Part shown: positions 35,657 through 48,646 of the stretch, piece after piece | Layout: each line of letters opens with the position of its first letter | Numbering within the stretch: the stretch's first letter is position 1 | Assembly: GCA_030280995.1 (NCBI GenBank) | Contig: JASXTE010000001.1 | Span: forward strand, 26,570,106-26,634,105 | Reading direction: 5' to 3' | DNA length: 64,000 nt | Origin: Hemileia vastatrix | Lineage: Eukaryota; Basidiomycota; Pucciniomycetes; Pucciniales; Zaghouaniaceae | Position numbers and translations under genes: made by a program | Notes under the pieces: model-generated | Told to the model about the DNA's origin: nothing | The model's database searches: none | What the model saw: only the letters and a program-made list of their open reading frames with translations

Positions 35657-36386
35657 TGCCAAGGGGTCCTAATGGTCTAGAAGATTTTAATGGAGGTCCA
35701 ACAGCGGTGAATAGTGGATAACTCAAGAAATTAAATCAAGGCATATAGGTTTGTTATCTTTATGGTTTATTACTCCAATAAAAGGTAAAAAATATTATTA
35801 TTATTACTTAGATGGTTTAGAATTACACCATTGTAAAGACTAAGGCAGCTATAGTATTAATAAAATATGTTATTGGTGTATATAATAAAAATGTGAGTAG
35901 TAAAGGAATGAGAAAAAACAACCAAAATGGGAGGCCTTATATTGGCAAAAAGGAGAGAAACCACAAAGTTAAAATTCTATATACAGGAGTATTAGAGAAT
36001 AGAATATTCTAGAATAAATTATTGCAAATATTAAGGTTTTTCTATAAATAATGTATCAATATACTTTATTTACTATTTATGCCAAATTATTTGATTTATT
36101 TCAAAGATCCTGTAAATGTCACCTTTAAATAAATAATGTAAATTTTTTATTTTTAGTATTGATATATTTTTATTCCACCTCTCACCTGTCATGAAGACGT
36201 TGTTAGGGAATAAAAATATGAGAGACATAAAATTTAAATATTTACTTGATTTACTTATACCAATTAGTTAATTTATTGTAAGTAAGTTATAAAGTAAATA
36301 TAATAAATAAAATAAGAATAAAGGTGTGGCTCCATCCTAGTAAGTAATTAATTATTTACTGGGTAAGTCTAGTAGCCTGGAAGACA
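35657..36386 (-). repeat. 3' LTR of E4
   Basis: Read on the minus strand it runs from TGTCTTCCAGGCTACTAG (36386) to CCCCTTGGCA (35657), about 730 bp, matching both ends of the E3 3' LTR. A TATA-like sequence lies at about 35938-35946 on the minus strand. Confidence 0.7.
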
Positions 36387-36439
36387 CTCCTTCACTCTAA
36401 AAAACATTAAAAAAATTCTATGATTTTTTCTTTTTATAT

Positions 36440-39400
36440 TTCTTTAGTAGAGAAGGAAGGTTAGATATCTCTTTCCCAGGTATCCAAGAATCATATTCAG
36501 AAGAATTATGCTTGAATCACAATAGGTATTCAGTACCTTTTTCAGCAGTGATTATTCTGTCATTTAAAATCTTATCAATTTCTGCTGTTTCAGTGATTTC
36601 AATAGGGGTCATCTTTGGTCTTCCCCTCCTTTTGGGAAATAAATCACTATTAGATGTGTAAGGTTTCAGAAGAGATATTTGGAAAATAGGGTGTTTCCTG
36701 TCATATGGAGAGTACAGGATAACTTCAACTGCATTATCAACAACCATTCTTCTGAAAACAAATGGACCTACAAATGGGTCTTTTAATTTGTTATTACCTT
36801 GTACATTGAAGTGGACTGTAGAAATCAGTACTTCATCACCCTTTTTAAAAGTGTATTATTAATGGGATTTATCCCACCTCTTCTTTCATATTCAAAATAT
36901 TTTTCAATACATTTTTGAGCATGACTTCTGCAAAGTTGTTGCATTTGAAGAAAAGATTTTAAACCAGGATGTAAATCCAATTTAGGTATTTTATTATTGA
37001 GAATTTGAGCAGGATTATTTGGAACATATCTAAGCCAGAGCTCAAAATAATTTCTGTGAGTAACAGAATGAACAGTGCTATTATAAGAAAATTCCAAACC
37101 AGGACATAAGGTAACCCAATCATGAGTAAATATGTCATTGTCTTTGTACTCAAGGCCAAAAGCACAATACCTCCTTATCATGTCCTCTAAAGTCTGAATC
37201 ATTCTTTCTGCTAATCCATCATTTTGGGGGTGATGGGCAGTAGAAATCTTCAGATCACAACCACAAACATCCATCAGAGACATCTGAAATTCAGAAGTAA
37301 ATTTAGGGTGTCTGTCAGAGATTATGGCCTTTGGAAAACCAGAAGTATTAAAAATATGAGACCACCACAAGAAGGCTAATTCTTTAGTTGAAACATCCTT
37401 GTGAGTAGGGATAAATTTACACATTTTTGTGCATCTGTCCACAATATCCCAGCAAGAGTTATAACTTTCTTTCCCAGCAATGGGAAATCCTGTTACAAAG
37501 TCCATGTTTATTATTTGCCATGGTGCATCAGGAGCTTCAATATGCTGCATTAATCCAGCTTTTTTTCCAGTTAATCGTTTTGATTTCTAGAAAGAATCAC
37601 AGAATTCAACATATAGTTTGGTGTCTTCAGACATATTAACCCACCAAGCAGTGTTCTTAATTTTGAACATTGTTTTTTCAAGATCAAAGTGTCCTGCCAA
37701 TATGTCATCATGACAAATCTTCAAGATAATTTCTTTCATAGAAGGAGGAATTACAATAACATTATTCAAATTTATTGTATAATAGAGTTAGCCTTCATCA
37801 ATTGAAAATTTTCTATTTTCCAAAGCAGTCTGGTACTTTGGTTGGAGGGTTTTAATTAATTCTTTTATTGAAGCATTCTTTGGATCATTTAATATAGAAC
37901 ATAACTTCTTTAAGTCAGTGTACTTTTCATATGAATCCAGAATAAGCTGTAATAGCTCTTCCTCCATATTAACCACATATATCACATGAATGTGAATTAC
38001 TTCATCCTCAGGATCATAGCAAGATTTGAGTCATCATTTGGAAAAGGTAACTTTGATAACATATCCACATTCGAGTGAACAATACCAGCCCTATGAATTA
38101 TTGTCATCCTCCATCTGTATTCTTGTACAGCTAGCTACCATCTGAACATATGTCTGCTAGGTGTGTTCAAGTTTAAGAGGGATTTAACTGCACTGCAGTC
38201 AGTGAGAGGTTCAAATTTCTGGTCATCCAGAAAATAATGTAGTTTCTCTAGAGCCCACACTACTGCTAAACACTCCAGTTTGGTGGAACCATATTTAAAT
38301 TCACTATTTCTCAAGGTTCTTGAAATATAAAAAATTACTACCTCTGATATTTTATCATTCATAATTTGTTTTTGATGGAGAGAAGCACCAAGACAAATAA
38401 AAACGGCATCAGTGTATAAAAAAAATGGTTGATTAAAGTCAGGTAAAGCAAGAATTGGTGCTGACATCAAACAATGTTTCATAGTGTCAAAAGTGCTATG
38501 TCTTTCACTGTTTCAGACAAAAGCAACATCCTTCCTATTTAATTGGGTAAGGGGTGATTCTATGACCTGATAATTTTCAATATACTGTCTATAGTATCCA
38601 AAAATACCCAAAAAACTCTGGAGCTCTCTAACTGTAGTAGTCGCTTTCACCTGTTGTATGGATTCCACTTTGTTCTTGTCAACACATATCTGTAAACCTG
38701 AGACAACATTACAAAGCACTTTCAAAGAATGAAAACCAAATTTACATTTTTTTCAAGGCAGGTGTCAAATTTATCTCATTCATCTTATGGAACACTTTAA
38801 GCAGGTGGTTTAGATGGTCTTCAAATGTTTTAGAGAATATGATGATATCATCAATGTAAACCATCAGCCATCCTTCAATTATTTCTTGATGGAATGTGTT
38901 ATCCATAACCTTTTGAAAAACTGAAGGGGCATTTATGGGGGCCAAATGGCATCCTAATATACTTATAAATACCCATATGAGTAGCAATCATCAGAAAATT
39001 CTGGGAATTCTTCTCAACAGGTACCTGGCGATATCCTTTATTACCATCTAAAAAGCTGATATATTTAGCACCTTGTAAGGTAGCATGTATAGAGATAATT
39101 CCGGGTAAAGGATAGATATCATCTACAGTATAAGTGTTTAATGCTCTATAATCACCACATAGCCTGGCTTCATCTTTCTCATAAGAAATTTGGACAGGTG
39201 AGATAACACAATATTTAGGTGTTTAAACTACCTTTTCAATAATATTCATTTTCAAAAGGGTAGAGATATTGTCTTCAATATCCTTTCTCTTTGCGGGAGA
39301 TGCAGGATAAGGCTTCTTCTTTAAGTAAGGTGGCATTTCACTTAATTGGAAAGACAATGAGAGCTTCATTTCCTCTTTTACCAATCCTAACTCATGTGAT

Positions 39401-39516
39401 CCATGAGAAAAGGCTATAGGAAAATATTTTATCAATTGAATGATGGAATCTTTTTCCTCACCAGAAAGTTGTTCCCAAAAAGAATCATTGTCAATTTCAG
39501 ACAGAAGGGCAGGCAT
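36440..39516 (-). pseudogene. E4 Pol remnants
   Basis: On the minus strand: RT start (39516-39223), YIDDIIIFSKTFEDH (about 38860), RNase H with LYTDAVFICLGASLHQKQ (TDAV instead of TDAS, 38482-38135), integrase zinc finger with CHDDILAGHFDLEK (37769-37587), integrase core with DFVTGFP, SDRHPKFTSEF and HHPQNDGLAERMIQ (37550-36825), and the chromodomain-like tail (36747-36440). Many stops and frameshifts break the frame into at least eight pieces. Confidence 0.8.
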
Positions 39517-41084
39517 TTCTTTTTGTAGATCTTCCTTTATATTGAACTACAGAATAATATGTGTCCAATCCTGGTGTTAATAATTTTTTTGGGGAGGAAA
39601 TTTTAAATTTTCTCTTCCCATCCAACCCCATTGTGAAGCACTGGTTTGAGGGATCCAATTTATTGTCATATTTGGTTAGAATTTCATTTATCACAATGAA
39701 CCAACTACTTAGGTTATTATTTTTCATAACTAAAAAGTCACACATAGCTCTTACAAAACCATGGTTGTATTTGAAAAATACTGTGGCTTTGTATTTACCA
39801 ATGGGGGACAAAACTGAGCCATACCCTCTCCAATTTTCAGAAATGATAGGCATCAGTTTAGATTTATAGTCTTGATCTACTGAAGCAAGTGCTCTTTCAG
39901 ATACTACACTTCCTCCAGCTCCAGAATCCAGAACAACTTCAATGCTGGTTCCATTGATCAAGACTGGTGCCTTGAGAGGGGCAATAATAATTGAGCTGTC
40001 CTCAAAATTTCTTATGATCTCAGCATCTTCTACTGTAGATAAATCATTATTCCCAATGTCAATATTATTCAAATGATGGATATCTTCTTCCAGAATTAAA
40101 ATTTCCTGGTGAGATTCATATGAAATATTGCAGGCAAAATAACTTGAACTATCATTTAGTGCAACTGTGTCATCAGCATGCTCCTCTGTTTGTTCTACAA
40201 GATTTATCTTCTTGTCACAAACATGGCCTTTCTGCCAAGGCTTGTTGCACTTGAAGCAAGTGTTTTGTTGCATACTTTTTTGGTGCAACAGGGGCAGAAG
40301 GTTTACCAACCTTTTCCAGAGGTTTCTGTTGGTAAGTGGAGGGTTTCTCCAAAGGGGTCCTAGGAATGAATCTTCTGGCATCATAATTGTTATTTAAAAG
40401 GATCTCATTACAATTATTAAGAAAAGAAGAAGGTTCTCTTGAGAAATCAGTCCCAGCAACTATTAAGTCTCTCAGAGACATAGACAATTTATAGAGGATC
40501 CTTTCCTTCCATAATTCAAACTACATATCTGGGTCCATTGCCCTCAGGATCTTCACAAGTTTCATCAGGAACTCAATAGGTTTTTCAGTAGAAGAAGAGC
40601 TATATATAGCTTTCTCATACTGCCTTTTTTGAGCTAACCTAAACTTGGAACCACCAAATTGTGCTTTATTTAATTTCTTCCAATCTTCCCATGAGTAGTC
40701 ATTTTTATCTTAAAGGACAGATTCATACCACATTAAGGCAACCTTGGTAAATAAAGAAATCAATTTAGACACAATTTCTTCATCTGGAAGTTTGTAAGAA
40801 TTCTTCAGGTTATCAATTTTTCAAATAAATTGTTGCAAATAAGTGGAAGAATCACCATCAAATGTTTGGAATCGGTCAAGTTTTGGCCAATTATTTTGAT
40901 TTGAAGCAGTCTCCATATTATAAGCTTGTTTATGAGTGAGAAGAAGCTGTAACTTCTCCAATTGGGAAGTAATCTCATTGTTTAACCCTTCTGTAGATGA
41001 ACAAAGTGCATCATCAATTTTTGATGGAAACTAAGTAATATCTACAGGCATTTCTGGCACTAATTTTACTTTAGATGAACTAGG
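39497..41084 (-). pseudogene. E4 Gag C-terminal half and protease
   Basis: On the minus strand: gag domain remnants (41000-40500) with FDGDS and GGSKF blocks, zinc knuckle CFKCNKPWQKGHVC (about 40259-40218), then the protease with VVLDSGAGGSVVSERALASV (about 39939-39880). A frameshift lies near 40270 between the two overlapping open frames. E5 interrupts the gag N-terminal side at 41085-41089. Confidence 0.8.
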
Positions 41085-41089
41085 AATAG
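41085..41089. repeat. Target-site duplication of E5, left copy (AATAG)
   Basis: AATAG precedes the left LTR; the same five bases follow the right LTR at 50733-50737. Confidence 0.92.
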
Positions 41090-42592
41090 TGTCAGGCTAA
41101 GGTCAAGTACAAGGACGTGAACTAGCTTGAATGGTCAGTTTATCTAGAAGATTTTAATGGTCCTATATGAATACTGTAGTTTTAATCCACTAAGTTGTAA
41201 AATATAATCAAAGATAAAGGTCTCAGTAATATAATTCTCACTATTCTTATATATGGCTTACAATCTTTATAGTTGGTAGAAAAATAGATTATGTAAATTC
41301 AGATACTATTCAAAAGTCTTATAAAAGTACTAATTGATATGTATTGTAATTGATTTGGTTATATTGGTTAAAATGTAATGATAAAGAATGAAGAAATACA
41401 ACCCAAAAACCTCCTCCTTTTATACACACTGAGTTCCCCAATAATTCCTTTGATGTACCACCCAATACACAGTTAATGACGCCTTTAAACAACTAATAGA
41501 CATGCCCATCAACATTACCAGTAACCCATGACATAATTAGAAGAGTAACAACTGCCAAAATCCTGTAATAATAAGGAAAATCCATCAAAATTTAAGAAAA
41601 AGACAAAAAGAGAGTATATGCATATAAAACAATAATATTATAGACTAAAGGAGACTTTTTAAGGTTAATAATAGCTTAATAATAAGGGGGATTGACTGTA
41701 GAAATAATGGGGCTAATCCTGACATTATACTACGTGAAATTCCCATTCAAAAATAACCAAAATTGACTGAGAAACCACCCAAAAGCTTAAAAAAAGAGTG
41801 TGAGATGTGGGGTAACTACATGCAGTTCTTGGAAGGCGCATGCACAGGTAAATCCTTGACTAAAATTAGGCCAATTTAAGCGTGGTGATGAAATAAAGTG
41901 CCAAGAGTGAGGTTATTAATGAAATTAGTGCATATAAACAAGGTCAATGCATTATTAATTAAGCTAGGACACTAAATAAGCGCCTGTCGCCTATTTTAGT
42001 GTGTTTCCCCACAGTGGGCGTAGAATGTGGGGTAATTATAGTGTGAAAAAGCTAACTTTGCTAAAAATGAAGCTATTCACACGGGAAAAAAGCAGGCAGT
42101 ATGTGGCCAGTACACAGAAGCCATTTCTGGCATAAAAAACACCAAATTTGAAAAGTGTTATTTTTATGCATTTAAATAGCCAAATCAATAGTTCTAAATG
42201 AGCCCAATTGATCTGTCAAAGCTCAATTTTGATATTCTCAATTTTATAGCGCATATAGTCAACTTTTAAGTGAAATAAAGTGCATTTCTTGTTTTTTGCA
42301 TAAAACAATGAATATAACAGCTTTAAGTGTACTTAAAAATTATGTAGCCTTATACTTAAGGTTCTTAAGATTACCCTAACATATTCCAACTTAATATTAA
42401 GTACATAAGACCTATAAAAGGTGGATATATGCGTGTATATAAGGTGTTATAATGGCTTTTATTGTGTATTATCATAATTTTACTTATGTATACTATTTGT
42501 GTACTCTTATTTATTATTCCCATGTATAGTTCATGTGTTTAACATAACTTATAATTACTTTTTACTCAGTCCTGGAGATATACAGGCTGACA
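41090..42592 (-). repeat. 3' LTR of E5
   Basis: 1503 bp, TGTCAGG...CTGACA on the plus strand. TATA box on the minus strand at about 41417-41424 (cttttata on plus). Confidence 0.93.
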
Positions 42593-42604
42593 CTCGCCCA
42601 CCCA
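42593..42604 (-). other. Polypurine tract of E5
   Basis: Minus strand TGGGTGGGCGAG immediately before the 3' LTR; it would prime plus-strand DNA synthesis. The equivalent position in E2 and E3 reads AGTGAGGGAG. Confidence 0.75.
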
Positions 42605-42774
42605 AAAAAAATAATAAAAAAAAATGATAAGTTATACATTTTATTTTATCAATTTGTAATTTTCAGGTATTCAGAATAAATCTGTAGCATTAAAGATTCA
42701 ACTTTAAAGAAATAAAACATAATAAAATATTATGAGTACTGGTTTTTTAACCCCTCAGCTGGTTGAACAGAAGT

Positions 42775-45700
42775 TTATTTCTGTTTAAATTTTTTAAGAA
42801 GGGTGGATAAATTAGAAATTTCTTTTTCAGGTATCCATTTATCAAATTCATTTGATTTCCCTTTAAATCTTAGTAAATACTCAGTTCCTTTTTCTTTAGT
42901 AAGGATTCTTTTCTTGAGTATTTTTTCAATCTCTGCTGTTTCCACAATTTCTTCAGGTTGCTTTTTAGGCCTTCCCCTTCTTTTTGGAAATAAGTCAGGA
43001 TCATTTGCATGGTAAGGTTTCAATAATGAGATAGGGAAAACTGGATGTTTCCTATCATATGGAGCATATAATATGACTTCCACTGCATTATTCCCAACCA
43101 TTTTATTTACTACAAAAGGTCCTACAAAGGGATCCTTTAATTTAACATTACCTTGTAAGTTAAAATGTAGTGTTGATATGAGGACTTCATCTCCCTTTTT
43201 AAATTCAAATTCTTTATGAGATTTGTCCCACCTTTTCTTTTCATATTCAAATGCTTTTTGGATGCATTCTTCTGCATGCTTTCTACACATTTGTTGCATA
43301 TGAATAAAGGATTTAGTGCCAGGGTGTATATCCAACCTTGGTAGTTTATTTAAATGATTTACTGGGGTATTTGGTACATATCCCAGCCAGAGTTCGAATG
43401 GTTTCTTCTCTGTTACAGAATGAGTTGTGCTGTTATAAGCAAATTCAAGGCCAGGAATTAATGTTACCCAGTCATGTGTGAATTTCTCATTGTCTTCGTA
43501 TTCTAATCCAAAGGCACAATATCTTCTGATCATGTCTTCTAGAGTTTGTATCATCCTCTCAGCCAGCCCATCAGTTTGTGGATGGTGTGCTGTAGACAAT
43601 TTTAATTGACAACCTGATACTTCCATCAAAGATGTCCAGAACTCTGAAGTAAATTTAGGATCTCTTTCAGAGATTATGGCTTTGGGGAACCCAGCAGTAT
43701 TCATCATCTGAGTCCACCATAGTAATGCCAAGTCTTTTGCAGATACCTCTTTATGGGTAGGGATAAACTTACACATTTTTGTTAATCTATCCACTATTAC
43801 CCAGCAAGAATTGAAACTTTCTTTTCCTGCTAATGGCAAGCCAGTTACAAAATCCATGTTTATAATTTCCCATGGAGCTTTTGGCTGCTCTATTTGTTGT
43901 AACAACCCAGCTCTCTTCCCAGTTAATGTTTTAGATTTCTGACAAGAGTCACATGTTTCAATGTATTTTTGTACATCCTCTTTCATGTTTATCCACCAGG
44001 CTGTATTTTTAACTCTGGTTAATGTTTTGTTAAAGTCAAAATGACCAGCTAAGATGTCATCATGACAAGTACTCAACATTAACTCTTTCATAGAAGGTGG
44101 TATTACTATTACATTGCTTAACTTTTTCCTGTAATATATATATCCATCTTCAATTGATAGTTTACCTTTTTCCAACGCATTTTTATACTTTGGAGGCAAG
44201 GTTTTAATTAATGCACTCATGGAGGCATTTGTTGGATCATTAAGAATGGTAGATAGTTTAGACAAATCTTTATCAGATGAATAATTTTCCAATATAGTTT
44301 GCATAAACTCTTCTTCTAAATCCACTATATAAATCCCAAATATATGTATAACCTCATTTTCAGGTACATAAGCTGGGTTGTCAGCATCATTTGGCAAAGG
44401 ACTTCTGGATAATAAATCCACATTTGAATGCAATGTTCCTGCTCTGTGAGTGATTGTCATTCTTCCTCTGTACTCTTGTACAGCTAGTTGCCATCTAAAC
44501 ATGTGCCTATTAGGTGTTTTCATGTTTAGTAATGATTTAACTGCACTGCAATCTGTTATAAGTTCAAACTTCTGGTCTTCCAGATAGTAATGAAGATTCT
44601 CCAAAGACACACCACGGCTAAACATTCTAGCTGTGTGGCACCATACCTTAATTCTGTTTTTCTTAAGGTTCTGGATATATAACAGATAACTACTTCAGAT
44701 AATTTTCCATTTATTATCTGTTTCTGCTGTAAAGCAGCACCCAAACCTATGAAACTTGCATCAGTGTACAAGATAAAAGGTAGGGTGAAATCTGGCAGTC
44801 CCAATATTGGAGCTGTCATTAAACATTCCTTTAATTTATTAAAGGCGTGTTGTCTTTTATTATTCCAAATGAAAGCTCATTCTTCCTGATTAATGTTGTT
44901 AAAGGGGCTGCAATGGATTTGTAATTTTTAATATATTTTCTATAATATCCACACATACCCAAAAAACTTTGAACCTCTTTTACATTTTTAGGTATCCCAA
45001 TTTTTTTAATTGCTGCCACTTTATTCTGGTCAACACAAATTTGTAATCCAGATACAACATGTCCAAGTACTTTTAAGGATTGAAATCCAAACTTACATTT
45101 CTTTAATGCAATAGTCATATTAAGTTCATCCATTTTTTGAAAGAATCTTTTCAGGTGATTTAAATGTTCATCATATGTCTTTGAAAACACTATGATGTCA
45201 TCAATATAGACCAATAGCCATCCTTCAACCATTTCCTGATGAAAAACACTATCCATCAATTTTTGGAAGACTGAAGGGGCATTCTTTGGGCCAAATGGCA
45301 TTCTCACATACTTATATATACCCATATGTGTGGTTATTAATAAGTAATTTTGAGAATTTCTTTCCACAGGAATCTGGTGGTAACCCTTGTTCCCATCCAG
45401 ACAGGAAATATATTTTGCTCCTTGTAAGGTAGCATGGATAGAAGCTATCCTTGGTAGAGGGTAAATATCATCTACTGTATATGTATTCAGAGCTCTATAA
45501 TCACCGCATAATCTTGCCTTATCTTTTTCATAAGAGATTAATACTGGTGAAATGACACAATACTTAGGTGTTGTGTCCACTTTTTCAACAATACCCATTT
45601 CCAACAACAATTTTATATTGTCTTCAATATCTTTCCTTTTTGCAGGAGATGCTGGGTAAGGTTTCTTTTTTAAGCTGCCAGGAATATTATCCAGATCACA

Positions 45701-46108
45701 GCTTAGAGAGATTTTCATCTCATGGTCTTTGACCAATCCTAGTTCATTTGAACCATGAGCAAATGCCATAGGATATGATTTAATCAATCTCAAAATATCT
45801 TCTTCTTCAATTTTTGAGAGTTGAGGACTGAAAGAGGCCTTTTGGATTTCATTTTCCAATTCACCCACTTCATTGGTGGTTCTTCCACCTTGTAGTTGTT
45901 CTTCTCTAGGAGAAATGGCATATACTGAATTTTCAGAACATATTTTGAATTTTCTTTTACCATTCACCCCTATGGTGAAACAACTGTTTGCAGGATCTAG
46001 TTTAATGCCAAATTTTGTTAATAAATCATTGCCAATAATAAACCAATCACTACAATTATTATTATCCATTACTACAAATTCACAAACTGCTCTAAAATAT
46101 CCATTATT
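42775..46108 (-). pseudogene. E5 Pol: RT-RNase H-IN-chromodomain
   Basis: RT is open from 46069 to 44831 with RLCGDYRALNTY, SCLDGNKGYHQ and LVYIDDIIVFS (about 45220). A one-base deletion near 44875 and another near 44613 shift the frame on either side of RNase H (LYTDASFIGLGAAL, about 44776). The last 616 codons (44625-42775) are open and cover the integrase zinc finger (HDDILAGHFD, CDSCQKSK), core (DFVTGLP, SERDPKFTSEF, HHPQTDGLAERMIQ) and chromodomain-like tail. SERD replaces the SDRD of E1, E2 and E3, changing an expected catalytic Asp to Glu. Confidence 0.88.
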
Positions 46109-48646
46109 TTATTTAAAGAATACAGCAGTTTTGTATTTGCCAATTGGATTTAATACTGAACCAAAACCCCTCCAGTTCTTTGTCTGAACAGGTTCTAGTT
46201 TTTCCTGGTACTTACTATCAAGTTTCCTTAATGCATTAAGTGAAACTACACTACCTGCAGCCCCAGTGTCAAGAATGGCATTCATTTCTTTTCCACATAT
46301 GATAATAGGTGCTCTGATAGGTGTTATTTTGTAAGTGTCATGAGATACATCTTTGATTATTTCAGCTTCCTCTATGGAACTTAAAGATGTGTCTGTATGA
46401 GGTATAGCATCATTCAGGAACATTATATCCTGTTCTAATACAAATATCTCATTTTCATCATCACTGTAAGATATGTTACTTTTGCAATCCTCACTGGATT
46501 CCACATTCTCATCTTCATGATTACTAGGTTCAGAATTCTGTGAGGTTTCAATAACATTTATTCTTTTCTTACACGTGTGACCTTTAACCCAAGGTTCATT
46601 ACATTTGTAACAAGTGTTATTTTCTTGTCTCTTAGGGACAAGGGGAGCTGAAGGTTTTTTCTTTTCCACTGGTAACTTACTTGTAGTAGGTTTTACCACG
46701 TCAACACTTTGTCTGTAATTACTATACTTGGTTTCATACTTGTGGTTTAATAATATCTCATTGCATATATTAATGAATCCAGAGGTGTCTCTGACAGTCT
46801 CAGTTCTAGCTACAATAATGTCTCTAACTGATTTAGGCAACTTGTATATTATTTTTTCTTTCCACTCTTCATAATCCATTTTTGGATCCATAGCTTTCAT
46901 GATTTTTATTAAATTCATTAAGAAGACCATGGGTTTATCTCCAGCATTTGGATTATATCTGGCCCTTTCATACAGTCTTTGTTGAGTGATTCTAAATTTT
47001 GGGCCACCAAATTGCCTTTCAATTAGTGCCTTCCATTCATTCCAGGACTAATTAATTCCCTCACTCAATACAGATTCAAACCATAATAAGGCCACATCTG
47101 TAAATAAAGATATTAACTTTGAAGTAATTTCTTCATCAGGTAATTTATATGAAAATTTTAAGTTATCAATTCTTTGTATGAATTGTTGCCAATCAGATTT
47201 TGAATCCCCATCAAAAGAAGGGTACTGATCTAACTTAGGCCAGTTCTTTTGGTTAGTTTTAGCTTCCCTAACCTGAGGAATATTGATTAATTTACTCACT
47301 TTAGAAATATGATCATTAATTTCATCTTTTACTGATTTTATATTCTCAGAGCCCATGACACTATGTTCATGTTCCATCATTTGTTTATCATCAGAGTGTT
47401 TCATAAAAACTGGTACTCTTTCTACATAAGAGGTAGTATCCTTTATTGTTTCAGTATTTTTCAAAATGTTGGCTACCTCAATTTCTACTCTTTGTAACCT
47501 ATCTTTTATTACAGGTACATGAGTTAAAGTATCATTTACATTTGAAAAAGACAATTTTACACGTCCCTCTATGGTGGCCATAATATTTTGAGAATGTTCT
47601 AATTTAATTTCGAAATTTTTAATCTCAGAATTTAATCTTTTGTTTTCATTGATCAATTCATTATTTGAATTCTCAATAACTTTTAACTTATTGGCTGTTG
47701 TACTCAATGACTGTGTGATGTTTAATAATACACTTTCTGTATTATTGTTGGACTCTCTAGAGAATTCTTCCAATTTTTCAATTCTTAATAATAATTTACT
47801 AATTATTTTTGATTCCATTGGATTTTCTTTCAGAAAATATTCAATTTTGTCTGTTTCCAATTCAGAAGATTCATCATCAGGGTCAATTTTTAATTCATTT
47901 GATTCCATTTTTATATTAATAGTATTTTCCTGGTGATCAATAAAACTATGTGCATTGTCCTCATGTAATGACAAGTCTAACATGTTATTTTCAAATGAAT
48001 AATTTTTTAAATCCTTATCAATTATATCCAATAACTCTCTATCAATTTCATTACCTATAAGTAATTCATTGTTAGGATTATATAATTGATCTTGAGAAGA
48101 TGGATGACTTACCACGGTCTTATTCCATTTCCCCTGCCTCTCCTTGGCTTTCCCCTGTAAGGGTGACTGCTGGATCCCTGTTGAGGAGGACTGTTGTAGT
48201 TTTGGGCATACCAATCCCACTTCCATTTGCTTACAGTTATCTTTTGGTCCTCTTCTGGGACTGGAGGTGTTGCTGTGGTATTTGGTGCCACTGGTTGTTG
48301 ATGAGACCTTATATCCACTAGAGCCTGGTTGACTTCTATAAAGCCCTGTGCCGCCCTTTTCTCCAGATTTTTGATCTGGTCTAACATATTGTTTACTCTT
48401 ATTGTTAGTGTATTCAGTAGGGTTGAGAGGGAGTGAATTTGCTCTTGTAAGGTGTTTTTGGACTTCTTTATTGACATTTGTTTTAAGAGCTTTTCCTTTT
48501 CTTCCATGGACATTGGTGGTGTGTTGTTTATTGTTACTGGTGATTCTTGACCCTCCATTTGGATGTCCTGTAACAGGTCTTTCAGCTCTAGTTCTTAAGT
48601 TATAAGGTTTTGCCTTATTACTTACAATGTCATTGTTGTCACACAT
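46109..48646 (-). pseudogene. E5 Gag and protease
   Basis: Starts at ATG 48646 with a leader peptide containing PYNLRTRAERP. The same frame stays open through the ORF1 overlap to 47048, where TAG replaces a codon in the gag domain (after DNLKFSYKLPDEEITSKLI). It resumes in the same frame: zinc knuckle CYKCNEPWVKGHTC (about 46611-46570) and protease ILDTGAAGSVVS (about 46280), to a TAA at 46109-46111, where the other copies have Tyr. The same frame then continues into RT, so Gag-Pol was one long reading frame. Confidence 0.85.
48109..48558 (-). CDS. E5 ORF1: intact small coiled-coil protein ending PW
   Basis: 149 residues, intact, unlike the surrounding gag-pol. It starts MEGQESPVT and has a Met/Lys/Glu-rich start, a long heptad-like helix (about residues 36-80), a Pro-rich linker, SKWKWDWY (about residues 109-116), HPYRGKPRRGRG and the terminal IRPW followed by TAA. 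Homologues are ORF1 of E2, E4 and B1. The whole ORF overlaps the gag frame in another register. The last codons read CCGTG-GTAAGT, a good 5' splice-site match, so the ORF may continue by splicing. Function unknown; a basic C-terminus suggests nucleic-acid binding. Confidence 0.65.
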   Translation of the reverse strand: MEGQESPVTINNTPPMSMEEKEKLLKQMSIKKSKNTLQEQIHSLSTLLNTLTIRVNNMLDQIKNLEKRAAQGFIEVNQALVDIRSHQQPVAPNTTATPPVPEEDQKITVSKWKWDWYAQNYNSPPQQGSSSHPYRGKPRRGRGNGIRPW

